In this document: positions 28,394 through 39,296 of the stretch, one piece after another
How positions within the stretch are numbered: position 1 is the first letter of the stretch
Layout: every line of letters starts with the position of its first letter
DNA from: Hydrogenophaga sp.
Lineage (GTDB): Bacteria; Pseudomonadota; Gammaproteobacteria; Burkholderiales; Burkholderiaceae_C
Reading direction: 5' to 3'
Assembly: GCF_019635465.1 (NCBI RefSeq)
Contig: NZ_JAHBZK010000005.1
Span: 62,001 to 126,000, forward strand
DNA length: 64,000 bases
Made by a program: the position numbers and the translations under genes
The notes under the pieces: model-generated
Seen by the model: the letters and a program-made list of their open reading frames with translations, nothing else
The model's database searches: none
What the model was told of the DNA's origin: nothing

Positions 28394-29251
28394 TCAGTCC
28401 AGGTTCTTGCCGATGATGCGGATGAGGAACACGGCAACGATGTTGGCCAACACCACCGCGAACAAGGCACCCGCCGACGCCACACCGACGTCAAAGTTCA
28501 TCAGCGACTGCTTGAAGATCAGGTAGGTCAGGTTGGTGCTCTCGTTGCCCGGACCGCCCGCGGTGGTGATGGCGATTTCGGCGAACACGCTGAGCAGGAA
28601 GATCATCTCGATCATGATCACTACCGCCATCGGGCGCGCCAGGTGGGGCAACGTCAGGTAGAAGAAGCGCTGAAAAGCGTTGGCCCCGTCCATGCGCGCG
28701 GCCTCCATCTGCTCGCGATCGAGCGACTGCAGCGAGGTGATGAAGATCAGGCAGGCGAAGGGCAACCACTGCCAGGCCACCATGACGATGACCGAGAACA
28801 AGGGCACATCGGTGAGCCAGTCCACCGGCGTCAGGCCGAAGAACTTCCACAGGTTGGCCAGCACCCCGTAGATGGGGTTCATCATCATGTGCTTCCACAG
28901 CAGGGCGTTGACCGCCGGCATGACGAAGAAGGGCGAGATCAGCAGCACCCGCACGATGCCGCGACCCGGGAACGGGTCGTTGACCAGCAGCGCCAGCAAC
29001 ACCCCCAGCACCACGGTGATGACGATCACGCTGCCGATGAGCAGCAGCGTGTTGCTCACCGCGGGCCAGAAGTCGGGGTCGGTGATGAAGTACTCGTAGT
29101 TGGCCAACCCCGCAAAGGGGTGGTCGCCCGGCTGCAGCAGGTTGTAGTTGACCAGCGAGAACCAGATGGTCATCAGCAGGGGAACGAGCATCCACAACAG
29201 GAGCGCGATCACCGCTGGCGCCATCAGGGTTCTGGGTAGCAGCCGGGTCAT
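28394..29251 (-). CDS. mtlF: Polyol ABC transporter permease, MalF type
   Basis: A 285-residue permease with six predicted membrane helices. The first is VIALLLWMLVPLLMTIWFS, and the EAA loop is EAARMDGANAFQRFFYLTLPHLARP. It forms the heterodimeric channel with the downstream permease. It lies 38 bp after the binding-protein gene in the same operon. Confidence 0.92.
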   Translation of the reverse strand: MTRLLPRTLMAPAVIALLLWMLVPLLMTIWFSLVNYNLLQPGDHPFAGLANYEYFITDPDFWPAVSNTLLLIGSVIVITVVLGVLLALLVNDPFPGRGIVRVLLISPFFVMPAVNALLWKHMMMNPIYGVLANLWKFFGLTPVDWLTDVPLFSVIVMVAWQWLPFACLIFITSLQSLDREQMEAARMDGANAFQRFFYLTLPHLARPMAVVIMIEMIFLLSVFAEIAITTAGGPGNESTNLTYLIFKQSLMNFDVGVASAGALFAVVLANIVAVFLIRIIGKNLD

Positions 29252-29289
29252 GGTGAGGTAGCGTGGAAACAGGCGGGAAGCGGGTCGGC

Positions 29290-30597
29290 TTACTTGTAGT
29301 AGCCGGCCTTCTTCATTTCACGTTCGGCCAGGGTCTGAGCCGTCTTGAGTGCCTGCGCCACGCTGACCTTACCTGCCAGGGCCGCGCTCATCTGCTGCCC
29401 CACGCCCACGCCAATGGCCTGGAACTCGGGGATCGCCGCGTACTGCACACCCACGTAGGGCGATTTGGGCAGTGTGCTGTCGTTCGGGTTGGCCGAATCG
29501 ATGGCCTTGATCTCGGCCGCGGCGAAGGTGGCGACCTTCTGGAACTCTGGGTTGGCGTAGGTCGACTTGCGCGTGCCGGTCGGCACCGCGGCCCAGCCGT
29601 TTTCCTTGGCTACCAGCTGGATGTAGTCCTTGGAGGTGGCCCACTTGATGAAGGCTTGCGCGGCGGCGTCCTTGGTGCTGCTGGCGGGGATGGCCAGGTT
29701 CCACGACCACAGCCAGTTGGCGCCTTTGGGCGTAACCGCCACCGGCGACTGGGCGAAGGCCACTTTGTCGGCCACCTTGGACTGCTTGGGATCGCTGATG
29801 AACGAAGCGGCGATGGTGGCGTCGACCCACATGGCGCACTTGCCTTCGTTGAACAAGGCCAGGTTCTCGTTGAAGCTGTTGGCCGACGCGCCGGGCGGGC
29901 CGTACTTGTTCATCAGGTCAACGTAGAAGGTGATCGCGTCCTTCCAGGGCTTGGTGTCGATCTGCGGCTTCCACTGCATGTCGAACCACTGGCCACCGTA
30001 GGTGTTGACCATGGTGGTCAACAGCGCCATGTTGTCGCCCCAGCCCGGCTTGCCACGCAGGCAGATGCCGTAGACCCCGGCCTTGGGGTCGTGCGCCTTG
30101 GCGGCGAAGTCCTTCACCTGCGACCAGGTCGGGCGCTCGGCGAAGCTCACACCGGCCTTGTCGGCCAGGTCCTTGCGGTACATCAGCATGGAGCTCTCGC
30201 CATAGAACGGCGCGGCGTAGAGCTTGCCTTCGTGCGACAGGCCGCTGCGGATGGCGGGCAGCAGGTCGTCGACGTCGTACGCCGCGTCGGTGGCAATGGG
30301 CTTGAGCCAGCCCTTCTTGGACCAGATCGGCGCCTCGTACAGGCCGATGGTCATGATGTCGAACTGGCCGCCCTTGGTGGCGATGTCGGTGGTCACGCGC
30401 TGGCGCAGCACACCCTCTTCCAGCGTCACCCACTTGAGCCTCACGCCCGGGTTGGCGGCCTCGAAATGCTTGCCGAGTTTCTGCATCTCGATCATGTGCC
30501 CGTTGTTCACGGTGGCAATGACCAGCTCGGTCTGCGCGTGTGCGGCACCGGCGGCCAGCACGGCCGCCGCGAGAACGGATAAGAGGCGAGGTTTCAC
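29290..30597 (-). CDS. mtlE: Polyol ABC transporter periplasmic binding protein
   Basis: A 435-residue family 1 extracellular solute-binding protein, close in type to MtlE/SmoE. The Sec signal peptide is about 21 residues (MKPRLLSVLAAAVLAAGAAHA, written as two parts: MKPRLLSVLAAAV and LAAGAAHA), followed by QTELVIATVNNGHMIEMQ. It captures mannitol, sorbitol or arabitol. The GTG at 30597 is preferred because GGAG stands six bases before it and it gives a clean signal peptide; an ATG four codons earlier has no ribosome-binding site. It is the first gene of the operon, with a 273-bp control region upstream shared with a divergent DeoR gene. Confidence 0.9.
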   Translation of the reverse strand: MKPRLLSVLAAAVLAAGAAHAQTELVIATVNNGHMIEMQKLGKHFEAANPGVRLKWVTLEEGVLRQRVTTDIATKGGQFDIMTIGLYEAPIWSKKGWLKPIATDAAYDVDDLLPAIRSGLSHEGKLYAAPFYGESSMLMYRKDLADKAGVSFAERPTWSQVKDFAAKAHDPKAGVYGICLRGKPGWGDNMALLTTMVNTYGGQWFDMQWKPQIDTKPWKDAITFYVDLMNKYGPPGASANSFNENLALFNEGKCAMWVDATIAASFISDPKQSKVADKVAFAQSPVAVTPKGANWLWSWNLAIPASSTKDAAAQAFIKWATSKDYIQLVAKENGWAAVPTGTRKSTYANPEFQKVATFAAAEIKAIDSANPNDSTLPKSPYVGVQYAAIPEFQAIGVGVGQQMSAALAGKVSVAQALKTAQTLAEREMKKAGYYK

Positions 30598-30720
30598 GTT
30601 TGTCTCCATGTCGTTTGAGCGGAATCGGACAGCGGCCGTCGGGACCGTGGGCACGGATTCTGGCGACGCCGCCGCACCCAATCGGTACGCATTCGGGTGC
30701 GATCCGTACTTTCATGCATG

Positions 30721-30747
30721 GGAATCCTGGGAATTACCCTAGGAATT
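30721..30747. promoter_or_regulatory. GGAAT direct repeats upstream of the polyol operon
   Basis: Three GGAAT(T) copies start at 30721, 30730 and 30742 in the 273-bp gap between the polyol operon and the divergent DeoR gene. AraC-family activators bind direct repeats at about one-turn spacing, so these could be MtlR half-sites, but only two of the spacings (9 and 12 bp) are near a helical turn. No promoter pair is clear. Confidence 0.35.
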
Positions 30748-30837
30748 GACGGAGAGTTTTGGTGAAGGCGCCCATCCGGTAGCGGATTGGCGGCGCACCC
30801 CTGGCGTCACAAAGGGGTCACAGCGGCGGCCTAGATT

Positions 30838-30864
30838 TTCGAACGAACCCACCGATCGTTCGAA
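30838..30864. promoter_or_regulatory. 9-bp inverted repeat operator in front of the DeoR gene
   Basis: TTCGAACGA - 9 bp - TCGTTCGAA is a perfect inverted repeat ending six bases before the DeoR start codon. A TAGATT hexamer at 30832-30837 could be the -10, which would place the repeat over the transcription start, the expected position for autorepression. The half-site contains GTTCG, as in GlpR operators. Confidence 0.6.
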
Positions 30865-30870
30865 TGCCGC

Positions 30871-31661
30871 ATGCCAACGCCACCGCTCAGTTCACGTGAA
30901 CGCGACATCCTGGACCTCGTCGCCGCCCAGGGCTTTCTGGGCATTGACGAGCTGGCGCGCCGTTTTGACGTGACGCCGCAAACCATACGCCGCGGCGTCA
31001 ACCAGTTGTGTGACAGAGGCCTGCTGCGGCGGCGCCACGGTGGCGTGGGACTGCCTGCGGCCACCGACAACCTGCCGTATCAGCGTCGACAGGTGCAACA
31101 GCTTGAGGGCAAGCGGCGCATTGCCCAGGCGGTGGCGGCCTTCATTCCCAACGGCAGCACGATGTCCATCGGCATCGGCACCACGCCGCAGCAGGTGGCC
31201 ATGGCGCTGCGTACACACGCCCATTTGCGGGTGGTGACCAACAGCCTGAATGCAGCCAACGTGCTGGTGGGCTGCCCGGGCATCGAGATCACCTTGGCCG
31301 GTGGCACGCTGCGCCCGGACGAGCTCGATGTGGTTGGCTTGCCGGCCGCGCAATGCTTCTCGTCGTTCAAGACCGACTTCGCCGTGTTCGGCGTGGCCGG
31401 CATCGACGACGACGGCACGCTGCTCGACTTTGACGCCGACGAGGTGATGGCGCGCCAGGCCATGCTGGCGCATTGCCGCAGCTCGCTGCTGGTGGCCGAC
31501 GTCACCAAGTTTGGCCGCTCGGCCCTGGCGCGTGGCGGCCAGTTGGGTGACGTGGCGCACCTGTTCTTGGACGCTGCGCCGCCCACTGCGTTTGCACCGG
31601 TGCTGGCCGCGGCCGGCAACACGCTGCATGTGGCGGCCCCCACCGACGAGGCAGCACTCGC

Positions 31662-31665
<4 letters not shown>
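30871..31665 (+). CDS. DeoR/GlpR-family repressor
   Basis: A 264-residue DeoR protein with an N-terminal HTH (residues 8-62, FLGIDELARRFDVTPQTIRRGVNQL) and a C-terminal DeoR sensor domain (NGSTMSIGIGTT, VVTNSLNAANVL, DFDADEVMARQAM). The sensor binds a phosphorylated sugar or polyol in this family. The recognition helix has RRG where most members have RRD. It is a paralogue of the GlpR encoded at 52916, with equal length. Its stop overlaps the ATPase gene by 4 bp, so it heads and probably controls the ABC operon. Confidence 0.9.
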
Positions 31666-32749
<1,084 letters not shown>

Positions 32750-32753
<4 letters not shown>

Positions 32754-34036
32754 AGCACCCTTTTACGGTGATGAGCCGACTCTCGGCCGGCCTGGGCCTG
32801 GCCGCCGCCCTCACGGCACTGCCCGCGGCGGCGGTCGACCTGAGCTTCTACTACCCGGTGGCCGTCGGCGGCCCGGTGACCAAGCTCATCGACGGAATGG
32901 CCGCCGAGTTCGAGAAAGAGAACCCGGACATCAAGATCAAGCCGGTCTATGCCGGCAGCTACCAGGACACGATTGCCAAGGTGTTGACCGCCGTGAAGGC
33001 CGGCGACGCCCCCAACGTGGCTGTGCTGCTTTCCACCGACATGTACACCCTGATCGACGAACAGGCGGTGGTGCCCTTTGACGGCCTGCCCGGTGCCGAC
33101 AAGGCCTGGTTCGACAGCTTCTATCCTGGCTTCATGGCCAACAGCCAGACGGGCGGCAAGACCTGGGGCATTCCGTTCCAGCGCTCCACCGTGGTGATGT
33201 ACTGGAACAAGGAGCTCTTCAAGGAAGCCGGCCTCGACCCGACCCAGCCGCCGCGCAACTGGGACGAGCTGGTGAGCATGGGCAAGAAGCTGACCCGCCG
33301 TGACGCGAGTGGCAACGTCACCACCTGGGGCGTGCAGGTACCGTCGTCGGGCTTTCCGTACTGGCTGTTCCAGACCTTCACCACGCAAAACGACGTGGCG
33401 TTGATGAACGCCGAAGGCACGCAGACCTTCTTCGACAAACCTGCGTCGGTGGCGGCGTTGCAGTATTGGGTCGACCTGTCGCGCAAGCACCAGATCCATC
33501 CGCCTGGCATCGTTGAATGGGGCACCACGCCCAAGGACTTCTTCGAGCGCAAGGCGGCCATCATCTGGACCACCACCGGCAACCTGACCAACATCCGCAA
33601 CAACGCCAAGTTCGACTTCGGCGTGGCCATGCTCCCGGCCGGCAAGCAGCCGGGCTCGCCCACCGGCGGCGGCAACTTCTACCTGTTCAGGAAGAACACG
33701 CCCGAGCAGCAGGCGGCTGCGCTGAAATTCGTCAAGTGGATGAGCTCACCGAAGAAGGCGGCCGAGTGGTCCATCGGCACTGGCTACGTGGCGGTGAGCC
33801 CGGCCGCCTGGGATACGCCCGAGATGAAGCGCTATGTGGCCGAGTTCCCGGCACCGCTCGTGGCGCGCGACCAGCTCAAGCACGCGGTGGCCGAGCTGTC
33901 CACGCACGAGAACCAGCGCGTCACCAAGGCGCTCAACGATGGCCTGCAAGCCGCATTGACCGGCGCCAAGACGCCGGAGCAGGCGCTCAAGGACGCGCAA
34001 CGCGAAGCCGAGCGCATTCTGCGCAGCTACCGCTGA
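32750..34036 (+). CDS. ABC transporter periplasmic binding protein, UgpB-like
   Basis: A 428-residue family 1 binding protein with a Sec signal peptide (about residues 1-28, ending LPAAA). The mature part resembles UgpB: FYYPVAVGGPVTKLIDGMAAEFE, then TGGGNFYLFRKNTPEQQAAALKFVKWM. UgpB proteins bind glycerol 3-phosphate or glycerophosphodiesters. Similarity is to the family, and the ligand pocket cannot be judged here, so another phosphorylated or sugar ligand is possible. GGAG precedes the ATG. Confidence 0.85.
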
Positions 34037-34040
34037 GCCT

Positions 34041-34925
34041 ATGCGCCGCTCCGCCGCCTCGGTTCAAGCCCTGCAGGGCTGGCTGCTGCTGCTGCCCGCA
34101 GCCGTGTTGCTGGTCTTGTTCACGCACTACCCGGCGGTGGCGGCGCTGTGGCACAGCTTCTTCAGCACGCCCAAGGGAGAACGGCCCGCGCGCTTCATCG
34201 GCGTCGCGCACTACCAGGACATGGCCAACGACCCGGTGTTCTGGGCGTCGCTGGTCAACAACCTCTGGTACGCGGCGGGCACCATCCTGCCGTCGATCGC
34301 GCTGGCCATGGGCATGGCACTGTGGGTCAACGACCGGTTGCCCGGCCGGGGTGCGTTGCGCCTGGCCTTCTTCACACCCACCGTGCTGCCCATGATCGCG
34401 GTGGCCAACATCTGGCTGTTCTTCTACACGCCCGACTACGGCTTGCTCGACCAGGTGCGCAGCTGGTTTGGTGGTGCACCCCACAACTGGCTGGGCTCGC
34501 GCGAAACCGTGCTGGGTTGCCTGATGGTGGTATCGGTGTGGAAGGAATCGGGCTTCTACATGATCTTCTACCTGGCGGCGTTGCAGCAGATGTCACCCGA
34601 TCTGCGCGAAGCGGCCGCACTGGAAGGCGCGAGCCGCTGGCAGTTCTTTCGCCGTGTCACCTTTCCGCTGTTGATGCCGACCACGCTGTTCGTGCTGGTC
34701 AACGCCGTCATCAACGCCTTTCGCCTGGTGGACCACATCGTGGTCATGACACGTGGCGGGCCAGACAACGCCAGCAGCATCCTGCTGTACTACATCTACG
34801 AGACCGGCTTCAAGTTCTGGGATTCCGGCTACGCCGCTGCGCTGACCATGGTGCTGCTGGCCCTGCTGGCATTCATCGCCTTCGCCCAGTTCGCCTTGCT
34901 GGAGCGCCGGACGCACTACCAATAG
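34041..34925 (+). CDS. ABC transporter permease, UgpA/MalF type
   Basis: A 294-residue permease with six hydrophobic helices, beginning with LQGWLLLLPAAVLLVLFTHY. The ATPase-docking loop EAAALEGASRWQFFRRVTFPLLMPT is present. It follows the binding-protein gene by 4 bp and forms the channel with the next gene's product. Confidence 0.9.
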   Translation: MRRSAASVQALQGWLLLLPAAVLLVLFTHYPAVAALWHSFFSTPKGERPARFIGVAHYQDMANDPVFWASLVNNLWYAAGTILPSIALAMGMALWVNDRLPGRGALRLAFFTPTVLPMIAVANIWLFFYTPDYGLLDQVRSWFGGAPHNWLGSRETVLGCLMVVSVWKESGFYMIFYLAALQQMSPDLREAAALEGASRWQFFRRVTFPLLMPTTLFVLVNAVINAFRLVDHIVVMTRGGPDNASSILLYYIYETGFKFWDSGYAAALTMVLLALLAFIAFAQFALLERRTHYQ

Positions 34926-34947
34926 AGCACGAGCGCCAGGGCCGCAC

Positions 34948-35763
34948 ATGCATCGCACACGGTTTGATCTTTCGCTCCACACGGTGGCCGCCTGGACCTT
35001 GGGCCTGCTGTGGGTGCTCCCGCTTCTGTATGCCTTCTGGAGCGCGTTCCATCCCGGCGAATACGCCACCCGCTTCGATCTCGCCGCTCCCCTCACGCTG
35101 GCCAACTTCCGCACGGCCTGGGAGGCGGCCCCATTTGCCCGCTACTTTCTCAACACCTTCTGGTTGGTCAGCAGCATCCTGGTGGGGCAGTTGTTGCTGT
35201 GCACGCTGGCCGCCTACGCCTTCGCTCGTTTCGCCTTTGCCGGCCGGTCGGTGGTGTTCGCGCTGGTGCTGATCCAGCTGATGGTCATGCCCGATGTGGT
35301 CATCGTTGAAAACTACCGCACCGTGCACGCCCTGGGCATGAGCGACAGCGTGGCCGCCATGGCACTGCCCTACATGGCGTCGGCCTTCGGCATCTTCTTG
35401 CTGCGGCAGACCTTCATGACCATCCCTACCGAGCTGGAAGATGCGGCGCGCATCGAAGGCTGTGGGTCTCTGGGTGTGCTGTGGCGGGTGTATGTGCCCT
35501 TGGCGCGTCCCGTGTACCTGGCCTATGCGCTGGTCTCAGTCAGCTACCACTGGAACAACTTCCTCTGGCCCTTGATCGTGTCCAACTCCCCGCAAACGCG
35601 GCCACTGACTGTCGGGTTGGCGGTGTTTGCCGGCACAGATCAAGGCATCGACTGGGCCATCATCAATGCCGCGACACTGATTGCCGCGGCCCCTTTGTTG
35701 ATCGCGTTCCTGCTGTTCCAGCGGCAGTTCGTTCAAAGCTTTCTGCGCGCCGGTATTCGCTGA
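34948..35763 (+). CDS. ABC transporter permease, UgpE/MalG type
   Basis: A 271-residue permease with six hydrophobic helices and the docking loop EDAARIEGCGSLGVLWRVYVPLARP. It is the last gene of the operon. No phosphodiesterase (ugpQ) or catabolic gene follows; the next feature downstream is the convergent initiator tRNA gene behind a terminator hairpin. Confidence 0.9.
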   Translation: MHRTRFDLSLHTVAAWTLGLLWVLPLLYAFWSAFHPGEYATRFDLAAPLTLANFRTAWEAAPFARYFLNTFWLVSSILVGQLLLCTLAAYAFARFAFAGRSVVFALVLIQLMVMPDVVIVENYRTVHALGMSDSVAAMALPYMASAFGIFLLRQTFMTIPTELEDAARIEGCGSLGVLWRVYVPLARPVYLAYALVSVSYHWNNFLWPLIVSNSPQTRPLTVGLAVFAGTDQGIDWAIINAATLIAAAPLLIAFLLFQRQFVQSFLRAGIR

Positions 35764-35817
35764 AGGCGGCACACTTGCCACCGTCGACTTCATCGAGGAG
35801 GCATCGGCATCCACAAA

Positions 35818-35846
35818 CAAAAAGGCCCTCGATTCCGAGGGCCTTG
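35818..35846 (-). terminator. Rho-independent terminator after the initiator tRNA
   Basis: GGCCCTC (35824-35830) and GAGGGCC (35837-35843) pair perfectly around a 6-base loop. On the minus strand the stem is followed by TTTTTG, so it ends tRNA and alpha-operon transcripts. On the plus strand it may weakly stop the ABC operon, but only TT follows there. Confidence 0.85.
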
Positions 35847-35871
35847 ATGACAAGCTTGCGCTTGATTTGAT

Positions 35872-35948
<77 letters not shown>

Positions 35949-35959
35949 TCAAGCCGAAA

Positions 35960-35968
35960 ATTATATCA
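35960..35968 (-). promoter_or_regulatory. Extended -10 promoter of tRNA-fMet, built on the rplQ stop codon
   Basis: On the minus strand the sequence is TGATATAAT: the TGA is the rplQ stop codon and together with TATAAT it makes a perfect TGn-TATAAT extended -10. The start point would fall about 5 bases before the mature tRNA 5' end. No good -35 is seen, as expected for an extended -10 promoter. Confidence 0.7.
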
Positions 35969-36361
35969 CGCTTTGTCGGCTTCGCCGGCTTCAGCAGCAG
36001 GCTCTGCACGATCAACCAGCTCCACCAATGCCATCGGCGCGTTGTCGCCCACGCGGAAGCCCATTTTCAGGATGCGGGTGTAGCCGCCCGGACGGGCCTT
36101 GAAACGCGGGCCCAGTTCGTTGAACAGCTTGACCACAACGTCGCGATCGCGCAGGCGATCGAAAGCCAGACGGCGATTGGCCACGGTCGGCACCTTGGCC
36201 AGCGTGATCATGGGTTCAACCACGCGGCGCAATTCTTTGGCCTTGGGCAGCGTGGTCTTGATGACTTCGTGCGTGAGCAGCGAGTTCATCATGTTGCGCA
36301 GCATCGCCTGGCGGTGCTCGCTGGTGCGGTTGAGTTTGCGAAGTCCGTGTCCGTGACGCAT
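35966..36361 (-). CDS. rplQ: 50S ribosomal protein L17
   Basis: A 131-residue L17 with the characteristic start [17 protein letters not shown] and [19 protein letters not shown]. Length is typical of betaproteobacteria. It is the last gene of the alpha operon, 88 bp after rpoA. Its TGA stop forms part of the promoter of the following initiator tRNA gene. Confidence 0.98.
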   Translation of the reverse strand: MRHGHGLRKLNRTSEHRQAMLRNMMNSLLTHEVIKTTLPKAKELRRVVEPMITLAKVPTVANRRLAFDRLRDRDVVVKLFNELGPRFKARPGGYTRILKMGFRVGDNAPMALVELVDRAEPAAEAGEADKA

Positions 36362-36449
36362 GGTGATTCCTTTCAGTCTTTTGCCGCCGGCCGTATCAGG
36401 TACCGGCAGTTCGTCAGGGTCTGGCCCGAAGGCTCAGGGGGAAAAACGA

Positions 36450-37433
36450 TCAGTGCTTATCGAGACCAGCGGGCGGCCAGTTCTCGAGCTTCATGCCCAG
36501 CGTGAGACCACGCGAAGCCAGCACTTCCTTGATTTCGTTGAGCGACTTGCGACCCAGGTTCGGGGTCTTCAGCAGCTCGTTCTCGGTGCGCTGAATCAGG
36601 TCACCGATGTAATAGATGTTCTCGGCCTTGAGGCAGTTCGCCGAACGCACGGTGAGTTCGAGCTCATCCACAGGGCGCAGCAGGATCGGATCGAACTGTT
36701 GCGAGCTGCGCTGCTGCGGGGCTTCGCTGAACAGTTCGGCACCTTCGAGCTGAGCAAACACCGCCAGTTGTTCGACCAGGATCTTGGCCGATGCACGAAC
36801 GGCTTCTTCCGGGCCGATCGAACCATTGGTCTCGATCTCGAGCACGAGCTTGTCCAGGTCGGTGCGCTGTTCCACGCGGGCGCTTTCGACCGTGTAGCTC
36901 ACGCGCTTGACCGGAGAGAACGATGCGTCCAGCACGATGCGACCGATCGAGCGCGCAGCGTCGTCACCGCGACGCAGCGTACCAGGCACGTAGCCGCGGC
37001 CTTTCTCGACCTTGATCTGCATGTCGAGCTTGGCACCGGCCGACAGCGTGGCGATAACGTGCTCCGGATTGACGATCTCGACGTCGTGCGGCGTCTGGAT
37101 GTCGGCAGCGGTCACCACGCCTTCACCATCCTTGCGCAGGCTCAGCGTGACTTCGTCGCGGTTGTGGAGCTTGAACACCACACCCTTGAGGTTCAGCAGC
37201 AGGTTGACCACGTCTTCCTGCACGCCGTCGATGGAGGAGTACTCGTGCACCACGCCGGCGATGGTCACTTCGGTGGGCGCATGTCCCACCATGGACGACA
37301 GCAGCACGCGACGCAGCGCGTTGCCGAGGGTGTGCCCGTAGCCGCGCTCGAAAGGTTCGAGAGTGACCTTGGCGCGATTGGTCGAGAGTTGCTCGACGTT
37401 GATGGACTTGGGCTTGAGCAGGTTGTTGAGCAT
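36450..37433 (-). CDS. rpoA: RNA polymerase alpha subunit
   Basis: A 327-residue alpha subunit. The N-terminal assembly domain (to about residue 230) includes [19 protein letters not shown] and the C-terminal domain (about 245-325) includes [38 protein letters not shown], which contacts UP elements and activators. The [14 protein letters not shown] helix is intact. It sits between rpsD and rplQ as in other proteobacteria. Confidence 0.98.
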   Translation of the reverse strand: MLNNLLKPKSINVEQLSTNRAKVTLEPFERGYGHTLGNALRRVLLSSMVGHAPTEVTIAGVVHEYSSIDGVQEDVVNLLLNLKGVVFKLHNRDEVTLSLRKDGEGVVTAADIQTPHDVEIVNPEHVIATLSAGAKLDMQIKVEKGRGYVPGTLRRGDDAARSIGRIVLDASFSPVKRVSYTVESARVEQRTDLDKLVLEIETNGSIGPEEAVRASAKILVEQLAVFAQLEGAELFSEAPQQRSSQQFDPILLRPVDELELTVRSANCLKAENIYYIGDLIQRTENELLKTPNLGRKSLNEIKEVLASRGLTLGMKLENWPPAGLDKH

Positions 37434-37536
37434 TCAGACTTCCTTCAGTTCCCTCGGCTCGTTACACCGATAAGGCAGACGGAGCATGGAATGACCCGGC
37501 GCGCAGGCGAACGCCTGGCATCACCGGGGACGGGGA

Positions 37537-38160
37537 TTAACGCGAATACAGTTCGACGATCAGCGACTCGTTGATGTCCGAGGCGAATTCGTCGCGGTCA
37601 GGGGTCTTCTTGAAGACGCCTTCGACTTTGTCGACCGACACATCAACCCAGCCGGGGAAGCCGATCTGCTTGGCCAGCTCGAGGGCTTCGATCACGCGGG
37701 CCTGCTTCTTGGACTTCTCGCGAACAGCCACGACGTCACCAGCCTTGACCAGGAACGAAGGAATGTTGACCGGTTGGCCATTCACAGTGATGGCCTTGTG
37801 GGACACGATCTGACGGGCTTCGGCGCGGGTCGAGGCAAAGCCCATGCGGAACACCACGTTGTCCAGGCGCGATTCCAAGAGGAACAGCAGGTTGGCGCCG
37901 GTGTTGCCACGTCGGCGATCCGCTTCGGCAAAGTAGCGGCGGAACTGGCGCTCAAGAACGCCATAGGTGCGCTTGACCTTCTGCTTTTCGCGCAGCTGGA
38001 TACCGAAGTCGGAAGTGCGCTGGCCAGAGGTGCGGCCGTGCTGACCCGGCTTGGAGTCAAACTTGGCTTTGTCGCTGATCGAGCGGCGTGCGCTCTTGAG
38101 CAGCAGGTCGCTGGCCTCGCGACGGGAGAGTTTGGCCTTCGGGCCGAGGTAACGTGCCAC
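37537..38160 (-). CDS. rpsD: 30S ribosomal protein S4
   Basis: A 207-residue S4 with the N-terminal [18 protein letters not shown] and the S4 RNA-binding domain [31 protein letters not shown]. The zinc-binding cysteine knot found in some bacteria is absent, as in most proteobacteria. It starts with GTG at 38160, with AAGGAAAC upstream; the longer in-frame ATG lacks support. The 168-bp leader holds a TATAAT and a terminator-like hairpin. S4 is the autoregulator of the alpha operon in E. coli. Confidence 0.97.
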   Translation of the reverse strand: MARYLGPKAKLSRREASDLLLKSARRSISDKAKFDSKPGQHGRTSGQRTSDFGIQLREKQKVKRTYGVLERQFRRYFAEADRRRGNTGANLLFLLESRLDNVVFRMGFASTRAEARQIVSHKAITVNGQPVNIPSFLVKAGDVVAVREKSKKQARVIEALELAKQIGFPGWVDVSVDKVEGVFKKTPDRDEFASDINESLIVELYSR

Positions 38161-38245
38161 GTTGGTTTCCTTGTGATTTCTGCCGCAACCCACAGGAGCC
38201 TGTGATTGCGGGAGCCTTCCACGATGGTGGGGGCAGTGGGCTTAG

Positions 38246-38277
38246 CAAAAATGCCACCGCAGCGTAACCACGGTGGC
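38246..38277 (-). terminator. Attenuator-like hairpin between rpsK and rpsD
   Basis: On the minus strand GCCACCG and CGGTGGC (38271-38277 and 38253-38259) pair around an 11-base loop and are followed by ATTTTTG. This is a rho-independent terminator signature inside the ribosomal operon, about 90 bp before rpsD. It may limit read-through from rpsK or act as an attenuator. Confidence 0.65.
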
Positions 38278-38293
38278 TCTCGAAAAACCGGCC

Positions 38294-38299
38294 ATTATA
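38294..38299 (-). promoter_or_regulatory. Candidate internal -10 (TATAAT) upstream of rpsD
   Basis: A consensus TATAAT lies on the minus strand in the rpsK-rpsD gap. No TTGACA-like -35 is at the right distance, so it is a candidate only. A transcript from here would start just before the attenuator-like hairpin. Confidence 0.4.
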
Positions 38300-38328
38300 C
38301 CGCGATTGCGGCAGAAGCCGGTTGACAC

Positions 38329-38733
38329 TCAGATGCGGCGGCGCTTCTGCGGGCGGCAGCCGTTGTGCGGCACGGGCGTCACGTCAGAGATGGACGTGAT
38401 ACGGATGCCCAACGCTCCCAGCGCACGAACCGACGATTCGCGGCCAGGACCAGGGCCCTTGATCTCGACGTCCAGGTTCTTGATGCCTTGCTCCATGGCG
38501 GCACGGCCCGCCACTTCGGAGGCCACCTGGGCAGCAAACGGGGTCGACTTGCGCGAACCCTTGAAGCCCTGGCCACCCGACGAAGCCCAGGACAGTGCAT
38601 TGCCCTGACGATCGGTGATGGTGATGATGGTATTGTTGAACGACGCGTGCACGTGCGCAATGCCGTCCGCAATGTTCTTGCGGACTTTCTTGCGAACGCG
38701 GGCTGCGGCGCTGCTGGACGGGGACTTGGCCAT
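38329..38733 (-). CDS. rpsK: 30S ribosomal protein S11
   Basis: A 134-residue S11, recognised from [41 protein letters not shown] (in parts) and the C-terminal [17 protein letters not shown]. It sits on the 30S platform near the mRNA exit. The N-terminus has the [20 protein letters not shown] extension usual in Burkholderiales. Follows rpsM by 18 bp. Confidence 0.98.
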   Translation of the reverse strand: MAKSPSSSAAARVRKKVRKNIADGIAHVHASFNNTIITITDRQGNALSWASSGGQGFKGSRKSTPFAAQVASEVAGRAAMEQGIKNLDVEIKGPGPGRESSVRALGALGIRITSISDVTPVPHNGCRPQKRRRI

Positions 38734-38751
38734 GGTTTTCCTTCGAACCGA

Positions 38752-39117
38752 TTACTTCTTCAGCGACTGGGCAGCCTTGCGGGGGCCCTTGCGCGTGCGT
38801 GCGTTGGTCTTGGTGCGTTGACCGCGCACGGGCAGGCCACGGCGATGGCGGAAGCCGCGGTAGCAGCCGATGTCCATCAAACGCTTGATGTTCATCGTGG
38901 TTTCACGACGCAGGTCGCCTTCGATGGTGAAGGTGTTGACCTGGTCGCGGACTTTTTCGAGCTCGGCGTCGCTCAGATCCTTGATCTTCTTGCTGTATGC
39001 GATGCCGCAAGCCTCGCAGATCTGGCGCGCACGGGTGCGGCCGATACCGAAGATTGCCGTCAGACCGATCTCGGCGTGCTTGTGCGGCGGAATGTTGATG
39101 CCTGCAATACGGGCCAT
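38752..39117 (-). CDS. rpsM: 30S ribosomal protein S13
   Basis: A 121-residue S13 with [19 protein letters not shown] at the start, the helix-hairpin-helix [16 protein letters not shown] and the basic tail [17 protein letters not shown] that reaches the decoding centre tRNAs. First gene of the alpha operon after rpmJ. Confidence 0.98.
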   Translation of the reverse strand: MARIAGINIPPHKHAEIGLTAIFGIGRTRARQICEACGIAYSKKIKDLSDAELEKVRDQVNTFTIEGDLRRETTMNIKRLMDIGCYRGFRHRRGLPVRGQRTKTNARTRKGPRKAAQSLKK

Positions 39118-39139
39118 GTGAAATCCTCTTACGAAACGA

Positions 39140-39253
39140 TCAGCCTTGACGCTGCTTGTGGCGGGGATCGGTGCAGATCACGCGCACGATACCGTTGCGC
39201 TTGATGATCTTGCAGTTGCGGCACATCTTCTTGACCGAAGCCGAAACTCTCAT
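39140..39253 (-). CDS. rpmJ: 50S ribosomal protein L36
   Basis: A 37-residue protein starting [20 protein letters not shown] and ending in RHKQRQG. The zinc ligands Cys11, Cys14, Cys27 and His32 are all present, so this is the zinc-binding (C+) form. ATG at 39253 has AGGAGA nine bases upstream. It lies between infA and rpsM, the usual position. Confidence 0.95.
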   Translation of the reverse strand: MRVSASVKKMCRNCKIIKRNGIVRVICTDPRHKQRQG

Positions 39254-39296
39254 TTGTCTTCTCCTAGAAATCCAGTAAACGTTCAGATCATGCGCT

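Noticed and set aside
35824..35843. Terminator of the plus-strand ABC operon
   Set aside because: Only two T residues follow the stem in that direction; the T-run is on the minus strand, so it is assigned to the tRNA side.
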